Under the pieces are notes generated by a model. The model saw only the letters and a program-made list of their open reading frames with translations. It did no database searches and was not told the DNA's origin. A stretch of 13,873 bases of DNA, taken from the NCBI GenBank assembly GCA_004356335.1, contig SMXP01000049.1, positions 1 through 13,873 of the forward strand, written 5' to 3'. The translations under genes and the position numbers were made by a program. Of the stretch, positions 6,256-13,873 are shown one piece after another (the stretch's first letter is position 1; each line of letters starts with the position of its first letter). This DNA comes from Alphaproteobacteria bacterium (lineage in GTDB: Bacteria > Pseudomonadota > Alphaproteobacteria > SMXP01).

Positions 6256-8244
6256 GTGACGGCTTGGCTTCGAACCCCCGTGTTTCTTTGGATTTTTCTC
6301 GTTGTCTTGCCGTTTGCCGACATCGGCCGGGCCCAGACCGATGGGGTGCCATTGGCCGCGCCAACCATTGCCGTAGACAGCGAGGTGGTTTTCAACACTC
6401 GCACGACTCACGCGCTTTCTCTGTTCGGTACCGCAAAATACCCGGAAGACTTCCAACATTTCGACTATGTCAACCCTGACGCACCCAAAGGAGGACGGGT
6501 CAGGTTGATCGGCATGGGCAGTTTCGATTCGCTTCATCCTTTCGTCACGCAGGGCAACTCGGCGCTTGGTTTGGGTCGGATCTACGACACATTGATTTCC
6601 CGTTCGCTAGACGAGCCGGCCACTCAATATGGTCTTTTGGCCGAGAGCATCGAAATACCGGACGATTATTCTTGGGTGACATACACCCTACGCGAAGGCG
6701 CCCGCTGGCACGACGGCACACCCGTGACACCCGAAGATGTTATTTTTTCGCTCAATATACTGAAGGACAAGGGCCAACCATTTTATCGGTTCTATTATCA
6801 GAACGTTGTGGAAGCTCGGAAGGTCGGCGAAAGGTCCGTTAAATTTATCTTCGGCGAAGCGGGTAACCGTGAATTGCCCCTGATCACCGGTGAGTTGGTG
6901 ATTTTTCCGAAACATTATTGGGAAGCAACGGATGAAGACGGCAACCCACGCGATTTTTCAAAGAGCACCCTGGAACCGCCTTTGGGAAGCGGGCCTTATC
7001 GTGTGGGGAAATTCGAGCCGGGACGATTTATCGAGTTTGAGCGGGTTGAAGATTATTGGGGTGCGGCACTGCCCATTAATATCGGCCAGCATAATTTCGA
7101 TTACATCCGATACGAATATTATAGAGACAGTGAAGTCTCACTTACGGCGTTGTTTGCGGACGAATATGATATTCGCGTCGAGAATAGTGCGAAAATGTGG
7201 GCAACGCGTTATGACGCACCCCCCGTCAAAGACGGCCGCATAAAAAAAGAGCTCATTGCGGACCAGAATCCGGCCCCCATGCAGGGCTGGTTCATAAATA
7301 CACGGCGCGACAAATTCAAAGACCGGCGTGTGCGCGAAGCTCTAAGCCTCGCCTTTAATTTCGAGTGGGCCAATAAACAACTCTTTTACGGTCAATATGT
7401 TCGCCTCAACAGTTATTTCGATAATTCTAAACTTGCCTCACACGGCCTGCCGACGGCGCAGGAGCTGGCGCTTTTAGAGCCCTACCGGGATCAATTGCCG
7501 GAGGAAGTTTTCACGAAGGAGTTTCGAGCGCCGCAAACCGATGGCTCCGGCACCTATCGGGCCAATTTGGCGAAAGCCATAGAATTATTGGGCCAAGCCG
7601 GTTGGTCGATCCGGGACGGTCTCATGACCAACGATGAAACCGGCCAGCCGCTGACAATCGAATTTTTATTGGTGCAGCCCAGCTTTGAGCGGGTCGTTCA
7701 ACCTTATTTGCGCGATCTGGAAAAGATCGGCATCGAAGGGTCGATCCGGTTGGTCGACGTGGCGCAATATGAGAATCGATACGAGAGTGCCGATTTTGAT
7801 TTGATTGTTTTCTCGGCACCACAGTCCTTGTCACCCGGCAACGAACAGCGCGAATATTGGGGGTCGGAAGCGGCCGACCGGCAAGGCAGCCGCAATGTTG
7901 CCGGCGTCAAGGATCCGGTGGTCGATGGCTTGATCGAGAAAATCATTTTTGCGGCCGACCGCGAAGCCTTAACAACCGCCGTGCACGCGCTTGATCGGGT
8001 TCTTTTGTGGGGTCATTACGTGGTGCCCCAATGGTATGCCAGCGGCGATCGCTATGCCTATTGGGACCGGTTCGGCAGGCCGGAGAATGTGCCGCCTTAT
8101 GATCCCGGCATTCCGGACATCTGGTGGTATGTGGGCGAAGCGAGCGCATCCGGCAATGAGGCGGAAGAAGCAGAATTGGGCGGTGGCCAATCCCATGGGG
8201 TCATGGCCGCTGACGGCGACGCTGCAGGAAACGATGGGCTATGA
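6256..8244 (+). CDS. yejA: Periplasmic peptide-binding protein of Yej-type ABC transporter, first copy
   Basis: Extracellular solute-binding protein family 5 (oligopeptide/dipeptide type), 662 residues from the preferred GTG at 6256. That start gives a signal peptide: hydrophobic WLRTPVFLWIFLVVLPF, then GRA, with probable cleavage near residue 26. YejA hallmarks follow: ALSLFGTAKYPEDFQHFDYV near the mature N-terminus, LGSGPYRVGKFEPGRFIEFE, and GWFINTRRDKFKDRRVREA. An upstream ATG at 6100 is in frame, but the intervening codons translate repeat copy D, so it is rejected; another GTG at 6280 is possible. No strong Shine-Dalgarno is visible. The C-terminal 35 or so residues are an acidic, glycine-rich tail not found in the second copy. 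The stop overlaps the next ATG (ATGA). The substrate is probably peptides; E. coli YejA serves microcin C uptake. Confidence 0.9.
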   Translation: MTAWLRTPVFLWIFLVVLPFADIGRAQTDGVPLAAPTIAVDSEVVFNTRTTHALSLFGTAKYPEDFQHFDYVNPDAPKGGRVRLIGMGSFDSLHPFVTQGNSALGLGRIYDTLISRSLDEPATQYGLLAESIEIPDDYSWVTYTLREGARWHDGTPVTPEDVIFSLNILKDKGQPFYRFYYQNVVEARKVGERSVKFIFGEAGNRELPLITGELVIFPKHYWEATDEDGNPRDFSKSTLEPPLGSGPYRVGKFEPGRFIEFERVEDYWGAALPINIGQHNFDYIRYEYYRDSEVSLTALFADEYDIRVENSAKMWATRYDAPPVKDGRIKKELIADQNPAPMQGWFINTRRDKFKDRRVREALSLAFNFEWANKQLFYGQYVRLNSYFDNSKLASHGLPTAQELALLEPYRDQLPEEVFTKEFRAPQTDGSGTYRANLAKAIELLGQAGWSIRDGLMTNDETGQPLTIEFLLVQPSFERVVQPYLRDLEKIGIEGSIRLVDVAQYENRYESADFDLIVFSAPQSLSPGNEQREYWGSEAADRQGSRNVAGVKDPVVDGLIEKIIFAADREALTTAVHALDRVLLWGHYVVPQWYASGDRYAYWDRFGRPENVPPYDPGIPDIWWYVGEASASGNEAEEAELGGGQSHGVMAADGDAAGNDGL

Positions 8245-10133
8245 AATCATTCGTCTCCGGTGTTTTTTTCTTGGTGGCGCTAACAGGGGCGGCGCTAACA
8301 GCTATGGCGCCCGCTTGGGCGCAGTCGTCCGATAGTACCGTCACTCACGGCCTATCGATTTTTGGCGATCTCAAATATGCCGAAGACTTCCAACATTTCG
8401 ACTATGTCAATCCGACGGCTCCCAAGGGTGGCCGCCTCTCGACCATGCCCCTGAGTGGCCTGACCACCTTTGACAGTTTCAACGGCTTCATTCTGAAAGG
8501 CGATTCGGCCGAAGGTGTCACATTGGCGGGCGGCGAGCCGGCGAGCCTTATGTTCGACAGTCTTATGGTGCGGGCCGGCGACGAACCGGATGCGGTTTAC
8601 GGGCTTGTGGCGTTCGAGGCGGAATTGGCCGACGATCGCTCTTGGGTCACATTCCGATTGAGGTCGGAGGCCCGTTTTTATGATGGATCGTCTTTGACAG
8701 CAGAGGATGCTGTTTTTTCCTTCAATATATTGAAGAAGGAAGGCCATCCCATTTACCGAATGAATCTGCGCGACGTCGTGTCGGCTGAAGCGCTCGGCCC
8801 CTATGAAGTGCGTTACACGTTCGAAAAACAAGCGGTGACGCGCGACCTGCCGCTCATTGTGGCGGAACTTCCAATTTTTTCCCGGGCCTATTATGAAAAT
8901 CGGCCGTTCGGCGATTCCTCACTGGAACCGCCGCTTGCTAGCGGGCCCTATAAGGTCGCCAGATTCAAGCAAGGCACCTTCGTCGAATATGAGCGCGACC
9001 GCGACTATTGGGCGAAGGATTTACCGGTCAATGTAGGGCGCTGGAATTTTGACACAATCCGCTTTGATTATTTCCGAGATCGGAATATTGGTTTTCAAGC
9101 TTTTAGCGCTAACGTATATGACATGCGCGAAGAATTCACCTCGCGCATTTGGGCCACTCAATATAACTTTCCTGCGATGCTTGATGGTCGTGTGATCCAA
9201 CGCACCATCCCGGACGAAAATCCCTCGGGCGTACAAGGGTGGTTCTTCAATACACGACGGCCCATGCTTTCCGATCCCCGCGTGCGGCAGGCTATTGATC
9301 TTGCCTTCGATTACGAGTGGACCAACAAGACCCTGTTTTATGGAATCTATGATCGCACCCGTAGCTATTTTCAGGGCTCTTCGGTGCTCGAAGCAAAAGC
9401 CGCCCCGACGCCCGGCGAGCTCACCTATCTTGAGACCTACCGCGAAATACTTCCGGCAAAGCTTTTCGAGCGCGCCTACCTGCCGCCTGTGACCGACGGG
9501 TCGGGGCGAAATCGTCAAAACTTGCGGGCGGCTCAAACCTTATTGGTGGCGGCGGGATGGACTTTGCTAGAGGGCCATCTTGTAAATGAGCAAGGCGATC
9601 TGTTTGAAGTGGAATTTCTTAATTTTGAGCCGTCGTTCGAGCGGATTGCCGGGCCGTTCGTGCAAAACCTCTCTCTTCTCGGCATTGAAGCTAAAATTCG
9701 ACTGGTCGATCCGGCGCAATACCAAAGACGTGTGGAAGAGTTTGATTTCGATATTACGTCGCGGCGTTATAGCCAAAGCAATACGCCGGGGGTCGAGCTT
9801 CGAAACTATTTTGGTTCCGTGGCAGCCGACCTAGCTGGAACGCAAAACTTGTCGGGCGTTAAGGATCCGGTAGTGGATGCGCTTATTGAAGCGGTTATGA
9901 GCGCGAGATGCCGGCAAGAACTTAATGATGCGGCACGCGCGCTTGACCGTGTCTTGCGTGAAGGCCATTACTGGGTCTCCCATTGGAGCAAGGCGGCGCA
10001 TCATTTGGCTTTCTGGGACAAATTCGCTTGGCCGGATGTCAAACCAAAATTTCAGCGCGGCGTATTTGACACTTGGTGGTTAAAAGAGGCAAAAGCAGCG
10101 GCAGACTCGCAAGCGGTGGACGAGGACTCATAA
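8241..10133 (+). CDS. Periplasmic peptide-binding protein of Yej-type ABC transporter, second copy
   Basis: Solute-binding protein family 5, 630 residues, paralogous to the preceding gene along its whole length (estimated by eye at 40-50% identity in the central part). A clear signal peptide runs MKSFVSGVFFLVALTGAALT...APAWA with cleavage after residue 27. The mature start repeats the sister motif (GLSIFGDLKYAEDFQHFDYV), followed by LASGPYKVARFKQGTFVEYE, GWFFNTRRPMLSDPRVRQA and KDPVVDALIE. It starts inside the stop of the first copy (ATGA overlap) and ends 6 nt before yejB. Two binding proteins feeding one YejBEF permease suggests widened or divided substrate range; this is inference. Which copy is the true yejA orthologue cannot be told without a tree, so no symbol is given. 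Confidence 0.93.
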   Translation: MKSFVSGVFFLVALTGAALTAMAPAWAQSSDSTVTHGLSIFGDLKYAEDFQHFDYVNPTAPKGGRLSTMPLSGLTTFDSFNGFILKGDSAEGVTLAGGEPASLMFDSLMVRAGDEPDAVYGLVAFEAELADDRSWVTFRLRSEARFYDGSSLTAEDAVFSFNILKKEGHPIYRMNLRDVVSAEALGPYEVRYTFEKQAVTRDLPLIVAELPIFSRAYYENRPFGDSSLEPPLASGPYKVARFKQGTFVEYERDRDYWAKDLPVNVGRWNFDTIRFDYFRDRNIGFQAFSANVYDMREEFTSRIWATQYNFPAMLDGRVIQRTIPDENPSGVQGWFFNTRRPMLSDPRVRQAIDLAFDYEWTNKTLFYGIYDRTRSYFQGSSVLEAKAAPTPGELTYLETYREILPAKLFERAYLPPVTDGSGRNRQNLRAAQTLLVAAGWTLLEGHLVNEQGDLFEVEFLNFEPSFERIAGPFVQNLSLLGIEAKIRLVDPAQYQRRVEEFDFDITSRRYSQSNTPGVELRNYFGSVAADLAGTQNLSGVKDPVVDALIEAVMSARCRQELNDAARALDRVLREGHYWVSHWSKAAHHLAFWDKFAWPDVKPKFQRGVFDTWWLKEAKAAADSQAVDEDS

Positions 10134-10139
10134 AGGCCT

Positions 10140-11258
10140 ATGCTGGCTTACATCATAAGACGGCTTCTTCTCATGGTGCCGACTTTGTTCGGGATCATGT
10201 TGGTTTCCTTCACCGTCATCCAGTTTGCACCGGGCGGGCCGATCGAACGAATCCTTGCTCAGATTCAAGGCACCGATGTGTCGGCGACGGCGCGCATCGG
10301 CGGATCGGCATCGGGTGATCTGGTGTCGCGCGGGCCGCAACAGGCGTTACGCGCCGGGACATCATCTATTACCAGCAAGTATCGAGGTGCCCAAGGGCTC
10401 GACCCGGAATTTATCGAGGAATTGGAGCGGCAATTCGGTTTCGATAAACCCGTCCACGAGCGCTTTTTCATTATGGTTTGGGATTTTATTCGCTTTGATT
10501 TCGGCGAAAGCTATTTCCGAAATGTGCGTGTGATCGATCTGATATTGGAAAAGTTGCCCGTGTCGATTTCGCTCGGGCTGTGGTCCACATTCCTCATTTA
10601 TCTCATCTCAATTCCGCTCGGCATTCGCAAAGCCGTTAATGACGGCAATACTTTCGATGTTTGGACGAGTGCCGTGATCGTAGTGGGCTACGCGATTCCC
10701 GGCTTTCTGTTTGCGGTCCTTTTAATTGTGCTTTTTGCCGGCGGCAGTTATTTCGACTGGTTTCCGCTTCGGGGACTGACATCGGATTATTGGGACGAGC
10801 TCAATTGGTTCATGAAAATGGCCGATTATCTCTGGCATCTCATCCTGCCGATTGCCGCCTACACCATTGGGGGGTTTGCCACCATGACTCTCCTGACCAA
10901 GAATTCCTTCTTGGATGAAATCCAGAAGCAGTATGTGGTCACGGCACGAGCCAAAGGGTTGAGCGAGCGGCGCGTGCTTTACGGGCACGTTTTTCGCAAT
11001 GCCATGTTGATTATTATTGCGAGTTTTCCGGCCGCTTTCTTCGGTATTTTCATCACTGGATCGCTTTTGATAGAGACGATTTTTTCACTCGATGGGCTGG
11101 GACTTCTGGGCTTCGAATCCCTGGTCAATCGGGACTATCCGGTGGTTTTCGGCACGCTCTTCATCTTTTCGCTTTTGGGCCTTGTGATCACGCTGATTGC
11201 CGACCTGACTTACACGTTGATCGACCCGCGCATCGACTTCGAAAGCCGGGAGGTGTAG
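10140..11258 (+). CDS. yejB: ABC transporter permease YejB
   Basis: Inner-membrane permease of the Yej peptide importer, 372 residues. It starts MLAYIIRRLLLMVPTLFGIM, the N-terminal membrane helix typical of DppB/OppB-type permeases. The long periplasmic insert between helices 1 and 2 (about 35-115, with GLDPEFIEELERQFGFDKP) is characteristic of YejB. Core helices include VSISLGLWSTFLIYLISIPL and AVIVVGYAIPGFLFAVLLIV. The cytoplasmic EAA loop that contacts the ATPase is around residues 265-290 (TARAKGLSERRVLYGHVFRN). It ends with a helix and the usual DLTYTLIDPRIDF tail. An AAGG lies 3 nt before the ATG. The gap to the upstream gene is 6 nt and to yejE 3 nt, so all belong to one operon. Confidence 0.95.
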   Translation: MLAYIIRRLLLMVPTLFGIMLVSFTVIQFAPGGPIERILAQIQGTDVSATARIGGSASGDLVSRGPQQALRAGTSSITSKYRGAQGLDPEFIEELERQFGFDKPVHERFFIMVWDFIRFDFGESYFRNVRVIDLILEKLPVSISLGLWSTFLIYLISIPLGIRKAVNDGNTFDVWTSAVIVVGYAIPGFLFAVLLIVLFAGGSYFDWFPLRGLTSDYWDELNWFMKMADYLWHLILPIAAYTIGGFATMTLLTKNSFLDEIQKQYVVTARAKGLSERRVLYGHVFRNAMLIIIASFPAAFFGIFITGSLLIETIFSLDGLGLLGFESLVNRDYPVVFGTLFIFSLLGLVITLIADLTYTLIDPRIDFESREV

Positions 11259-11261
11259 GGG

Positions 11262-12359
11262 GTGGTTGCGGTGGAGCGGCAAAACGCGGAAGACGTTCGC
11301 ACCGGTGCCCAAAATGGTGCGCCACGCCGTGTTTCTCGTCTGAGTCCCATGAACCAACGGCGCTTGAGAAATTTTAAGGCCAATAGACGCGGATATTGGT
11401 CTTTGTGGATATTCCTGGCGCTTTTTTTTGTGACGCTGATCGCTGAATTTATCGCTAACGATAAGCCGTTACTTCTTAAATATAATGACGAATTTTATTA
11501 TCCCGTGTTTGTCGACTACCCGGAGTCGATTTTCGGTGGGTTCTATGCCAAGACGGATTACAAGGACCCGTTCATTCAAGAGCAGATTGAAAAAGCCGGC
11601 GGGTGGATCATATGGGCACCTATCCGCTACAGCTATAAATCGATCAACAGAGAGGCGGTGCAGGCTTTTCCCTCCAGACCGACCTTAGACAATCTTTTAG
11701 GGACGGACGATCAGGGCCGTGATGTGATGGCCCGGCTTATTTATGGCTTTCGCATATCGGTGCTTTTTGGCTTAACGCTGACGTTGATATCGTCGGTGAT
11801 TGGTGTCGCAGCCGGCGCGGTGCAAGGTTATTTCGGCGGTTGGACCGATTTGTTGTTTCAACGCTTTATCGAGATCTGGTCCAGCGTGCCGCAACTTTAC
11901 CTGATCATTATTATTGCCGCAATTATCGAACCCAATTTCTGGATCCTTTTGGGCATTCTTTTGTTGTTTAGTTGGGTATCATTGGTTGGCTATGTGCGAG
12001 CTGAGTTCCTGCGCGGTCGAAATCTTCTTTATGTCATGGCGGCGCGCGCCATGGGCGTGGGCAATGTCAAGATTATGTACAAACATTTGTTGCCTAATGC
12101 CATGGTTGCAACGCTCACGTTCTTGCCGTTTCTGTTGAACTCATCGATCACCACCTTAACGGCCCTTGATTTTTTGGGCTTCGGCCTGCCGCCGGGATCG
12201 CCCTCTTTGGGCGAACTTTTGAAGCAGGGCAAAGACAATCTTCAAGCACCGTGGCTTGGTGTTACGGCCTTCATGGCGATTGCCGTTATGCTCAGCCTTC
12301 TCATTTTCATTGGCGAAGCGGTGCGTGATGCCTTCGACCCGAGAAAGATCTGGACATGA
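11262..12359 (+). CDS. yejE: ABC transporter permease YejE
   Basis: Second inner-membrane permease of the Yej importer (DppC/OppC type), 365 residues from a GTG at 11262. That start sits 8 nt after a good GGGAGG and keeps the N-terminal cytoplasmic extension ahead of LSPMNQRRLRNFKANRRGYW, as usual in YejE. A later ATG at 11349 would remove it. The first membrane helix is WIFLALFFVTLIAEFIA. A periplasmic segment includes FVDYPESIFGGFYAKTDYKD, followed by the NLLGTDDQGRDVMARLIYG motif, four or five more helices, and the EAA loop near 255-280 (AARAMGVGNVKIMYKHLLPN). The end is EAVRDAFDPRKIW, conserved in the family. Its stop overlaps the yejF start (ATGA). Confidence 0.95.
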   Translation: MVAVERQNAEDVRTGAQNGAPRRVSRLSPMNQRRLRNFKANRRGYWSLWIFLALFFVTLIAEFIANDKPLLLKYNDEFYYPVFVDYPESIFGGFYAKTDYKDPFIQEQIEKAGGWIIWAPIRYSYKSINREAVQAFPSRPTLDNLLGTDDQGRDVMARLIYGFRISVLFGLTLTLISSVIGVAAGAVQGYFGGWTDLLFQRFIEIWSSVPQLYLIIIIAAIIEPNFWILLGILLLFSWVSLVGYVRAEFLRGRNLLYVMAARAMGVGNVKIMYKHLLPNAMVATLTFLPFLLNSSITTLTALDFLGFGLPPGSPSLGELLKQGKDNLQAPWLGVTAFMAIAVMLSLLIFIGEAVRDAFDPRKIWT

Positions 12360-13873
12360 GCGAACCGTTACTCGACGTCAGGAATTTATCGGTCAATTTC
12401 ACCGTCGATGGCCAGATTACGGAGGCGGTGAAGAACGCGTCCTTTTACATTAATAAGGGCGAGACATTGGCCCTGGTGGGCGAGTCCGGCTCGGGAAAGA
12501 CCGTCAGCGCCCTATCGATCATGAAATTGTTGCCTTATCCGGCCGCAAGCCATCCCGGCGGCGAGATCTTTTTTAAAGGTGAGGATTTGATGCAGGCCGA
12601 TAAGGCTGCCCTGCGCCGGGTTCGCGGCAATCAAATTTCGATGATTTTTCAAGAACCGCTCAGTGCGCTTAACCCCCTGCATACGGTGGAAAAACAAATA
12701 GGTGAGATTCTCGAAGCCCATCAGGGACTAAGCGAAAACGCGGCGCGGGCACGCACGCTTGAGCTCATGACGCGGGTTGGCTTGCCCGAGCCCGAACGGC
12801 GCCTTGGTGCCTATCCCCATCAGCTTTCCGGCGGTCAGCGCCAGCGCGTCATGATTGCCATGAATTTAGCCAATGAACCGGATTTGCTCATTGCCGATGA
12901 GCCGACCACGGCCCTTGATGTTACCGTGCAAGCGCAAATTCTGAACCTTCTAAAGGACTTGCAGGCGGAATTCGGCATGGCGATGCTGCTGATCACCCAC
13001 GACCTTGGCATCGTGCGCAAGATGGCCGACCGGGTTTGCGTCATGACTGAGGGAGAAATCGTCGAGCGCGGCGATACGGAGGAGATATTCCAGTCGCCGC
13101 GCCATGCCTATACCCAAAAGCTGCTGGCGGCGGAGCCTAAGGGCGATCCGCCTCAAACGGACCCGTCGGCGCCGACACTTTTAAAAGCGGAACATCTGCG
13201 TGTTTGGTTCCCCATAAAGAAGGGCGTTCTAAGGCGTACGGTCGATCACGTGAAAGCGGTCGACGATATTTCGTTCGAGCTCAAGCGGGGGCAAACATTG
13301 GGCATTGTGGGTGAATCCGGTTCCGGAAAAACCACATTGGGTCTTTCCCTACTGCGCCTGATTTCGAGTACCGGCCGTATTAGATACAAGGCGCAAGACA
13401 TCCAAGACGCCAAATCGAAAGACATGCGTCCCTTGCGCAAAGAAATGCAGGTTGTGTTTCAAGACCCGTTCGGCTCCTTGAGCCCGCGTTTGTCTGTAGG
13501 CTCCATCATTATGGAGGGCCTGGTGGTCCACGGCGGTGCGCCGGTCGGCGACGCGCGGCGCGAATTCATCGGCCAAGCGTTGCAAGAAGTAGGGCTCGAT
13601 GCGGATTCTCAAGACCGCTTCCCCCATGAATTTTCCGGCGGTCAACGGCAGCGTATCGCCATTGCCCGAGCCATCGCGCTCAAACCTGAATTCGTGATGC
13701 TTGATGAACCGACCAGCGCGCTCGATATGTCGGTGCAGGCACAGATCATCGATTTATTACGCGATCTGCAGAAACGCCACAATCTGGCTTATTTGTACAT
13801 CAGTCATGACCTTAAAGTGGTGCGCGCCATGGCCAATTATCTTTTGGTCTTGAAGGACGGCAAGATTGTCGAG
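12356..13873 (+). CDS. yejF: ABC transporter double ATP-binding protein YejF (C-terminus beyond window)
   Basis: ATPase that powers the Yej importer; 506 residues visible, probably lacking only the last few dozen. Two complete nucleotide-binding domains lie in tandem. NBD1: Walker A GESGSGKT (42-49), Q-loop FQEPLSALNP (98-107), signature LSGGQ (157-161), Walker B LLIADE (177-182), switch His215. NBD2: Walker A GESGSGKT (319-326), FQDPFGSLSP (368-377), signature FSGGQ (426-430), Walker B FVMLDE (446-451), His484. All catalytic residues are present in both halves, so both sites should be active. The linker carries SPRHAYTQKLLAAEPKGDPP, the peptide-importer ATPase signature after NBD1. One protein replaces the separate DppD/DppF pair. 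The ATG at 12356 overlaps the yejE stop (ATGA), indicating translational coupling. Confidence 0.96.
   Translation, partial: MSEPLLDVRNLSVNFTVDGQITEAVKNASFYINKGETLALVGESGSGKTVSALSIMKLLPYPAASHPGGEIFFKGEDLMQADKAALRRVRGNQISMIFQEPLSALNPLHTVEKQIGEILEAHQGLSENAARARTLELMTRVGLPEPERRLGAYPHQLSGGQRQRVMIAMNLANEPDLLIADEPTTALDVTVQAQILNLLKDLQAEFGMAMLLITHDLGIVRKMADRVCVMTEGEIVERGDTEEIFQSPRHAYTQKLLAAEPKGDPPQTDPSAPTLLKAEHLRVWFPIKKGVLRRTVDHVKAVDDISFELKRGQTLGIVGESGSGKTTLGLSLLRLISSTGRIRYKAQDIQDAKSKDMRPLRKEMQVVFQDPFGSLSPRLSVGSIIMEGLVVHGGAPVGDARREFIGQALQEVGLDADSQDRFPHEFSGGQRQRIAIARAIALKPEFVMLDEPTSALDMSVQAQIIDLLRDLQKRHNLAYLYISHDLKVVRAMANYLLVLKDGKIVE

Noticed and set aside
5943..6404. 153-codon minus-strand frame containing ECFREKWIPVFRPETRQ
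   Set aside because: It is the translation of repeat copies C and D plus flanks. The FREKW-PVFRPETR peptide also appears in the short minus-strand frame over copy B (5599-5826), as expected when a DNA repeat is open in one frame. No start signal or domain.
1..13873. CRISPR arrays, tRNA/rRNA genes, insertion sequences, toxin-antitoxin or defence genes
   Set aside because: No regularly spaced short repeats, no tRNA or rRNA signature, no transposase or defence-type domain. The only repeats are the four two-hairpin elements, and the proteins are housekeeping or transport families.

Overview
The window is ordinary, densely packed alphaproteobacterial chromosome of moderate GC. The basis for this is the order recR - ybaB - dnaX - 4.5S RNA - nudC - pheA - kdsB, which from memory is a conserved block in Hyphomicrobiales/Rhizobiales and relatives. 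Protein features agree: a tau-type DnaX without most zinc cysteines, a monofunctional prephenate dehydratase with an ACT domain, and a two-binding-protein Yej transporter.

Layout. Positions 1-2544 (minus strand) hold a replication/repair operon read dnaX, ybaB, recR; recR runs off the left edge. Immediately upstream of dnaX, also on the minus strand, is the small SRP RNA gene (about 2599-2693) with its own terminator. nudC (2848-3819, plus) converges on the kdsB-pheA pair (5537-3931, minus). The nudC/pheA gap is almost wholly filled by a two-hairpin repeat. Upstream of kdsB is a 718-bp stretch (5538-6255) without an intact gene. It carries three more copies of the same repeat and possibly the relic of the cytochrome c gene often found there in relatives. 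From 6256 to the right edge (plus strand) is a tightly coupled oligopeptide/microcin-C-type ABC importer operon: two paralogous periplasmic binding proteins, permeases YejB and YejE, and the double ATPase YejF, cut by the window end.

How it works together. DnaX is the clamp-loader subunit, YbaB/EbfC is a nucleoid-associated DNA-binding protein, and RecR belongs to the RecFOR recombination mediator. 4.5S RNA scaffolds the signal recognition particle. NudC hydrolyses NAD(H) and may decap NAD-RNA, PheA makes phenylpyruvate for phenylalanine, and KdsB activates Kdo for lipopolysaccharide. The Yej operon should import peptides from the periplasm.

The least ordinary part is the repeat family: four copies of about 105 bp, each two hairpins, with a near-invariant apical loop but arm sequences that differ between copies while staying self-complementary. 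Copies supply the nudC stop codon, abut the kdsB start region and lie in the yej leader. I did not find a clearly new multi-gene system.
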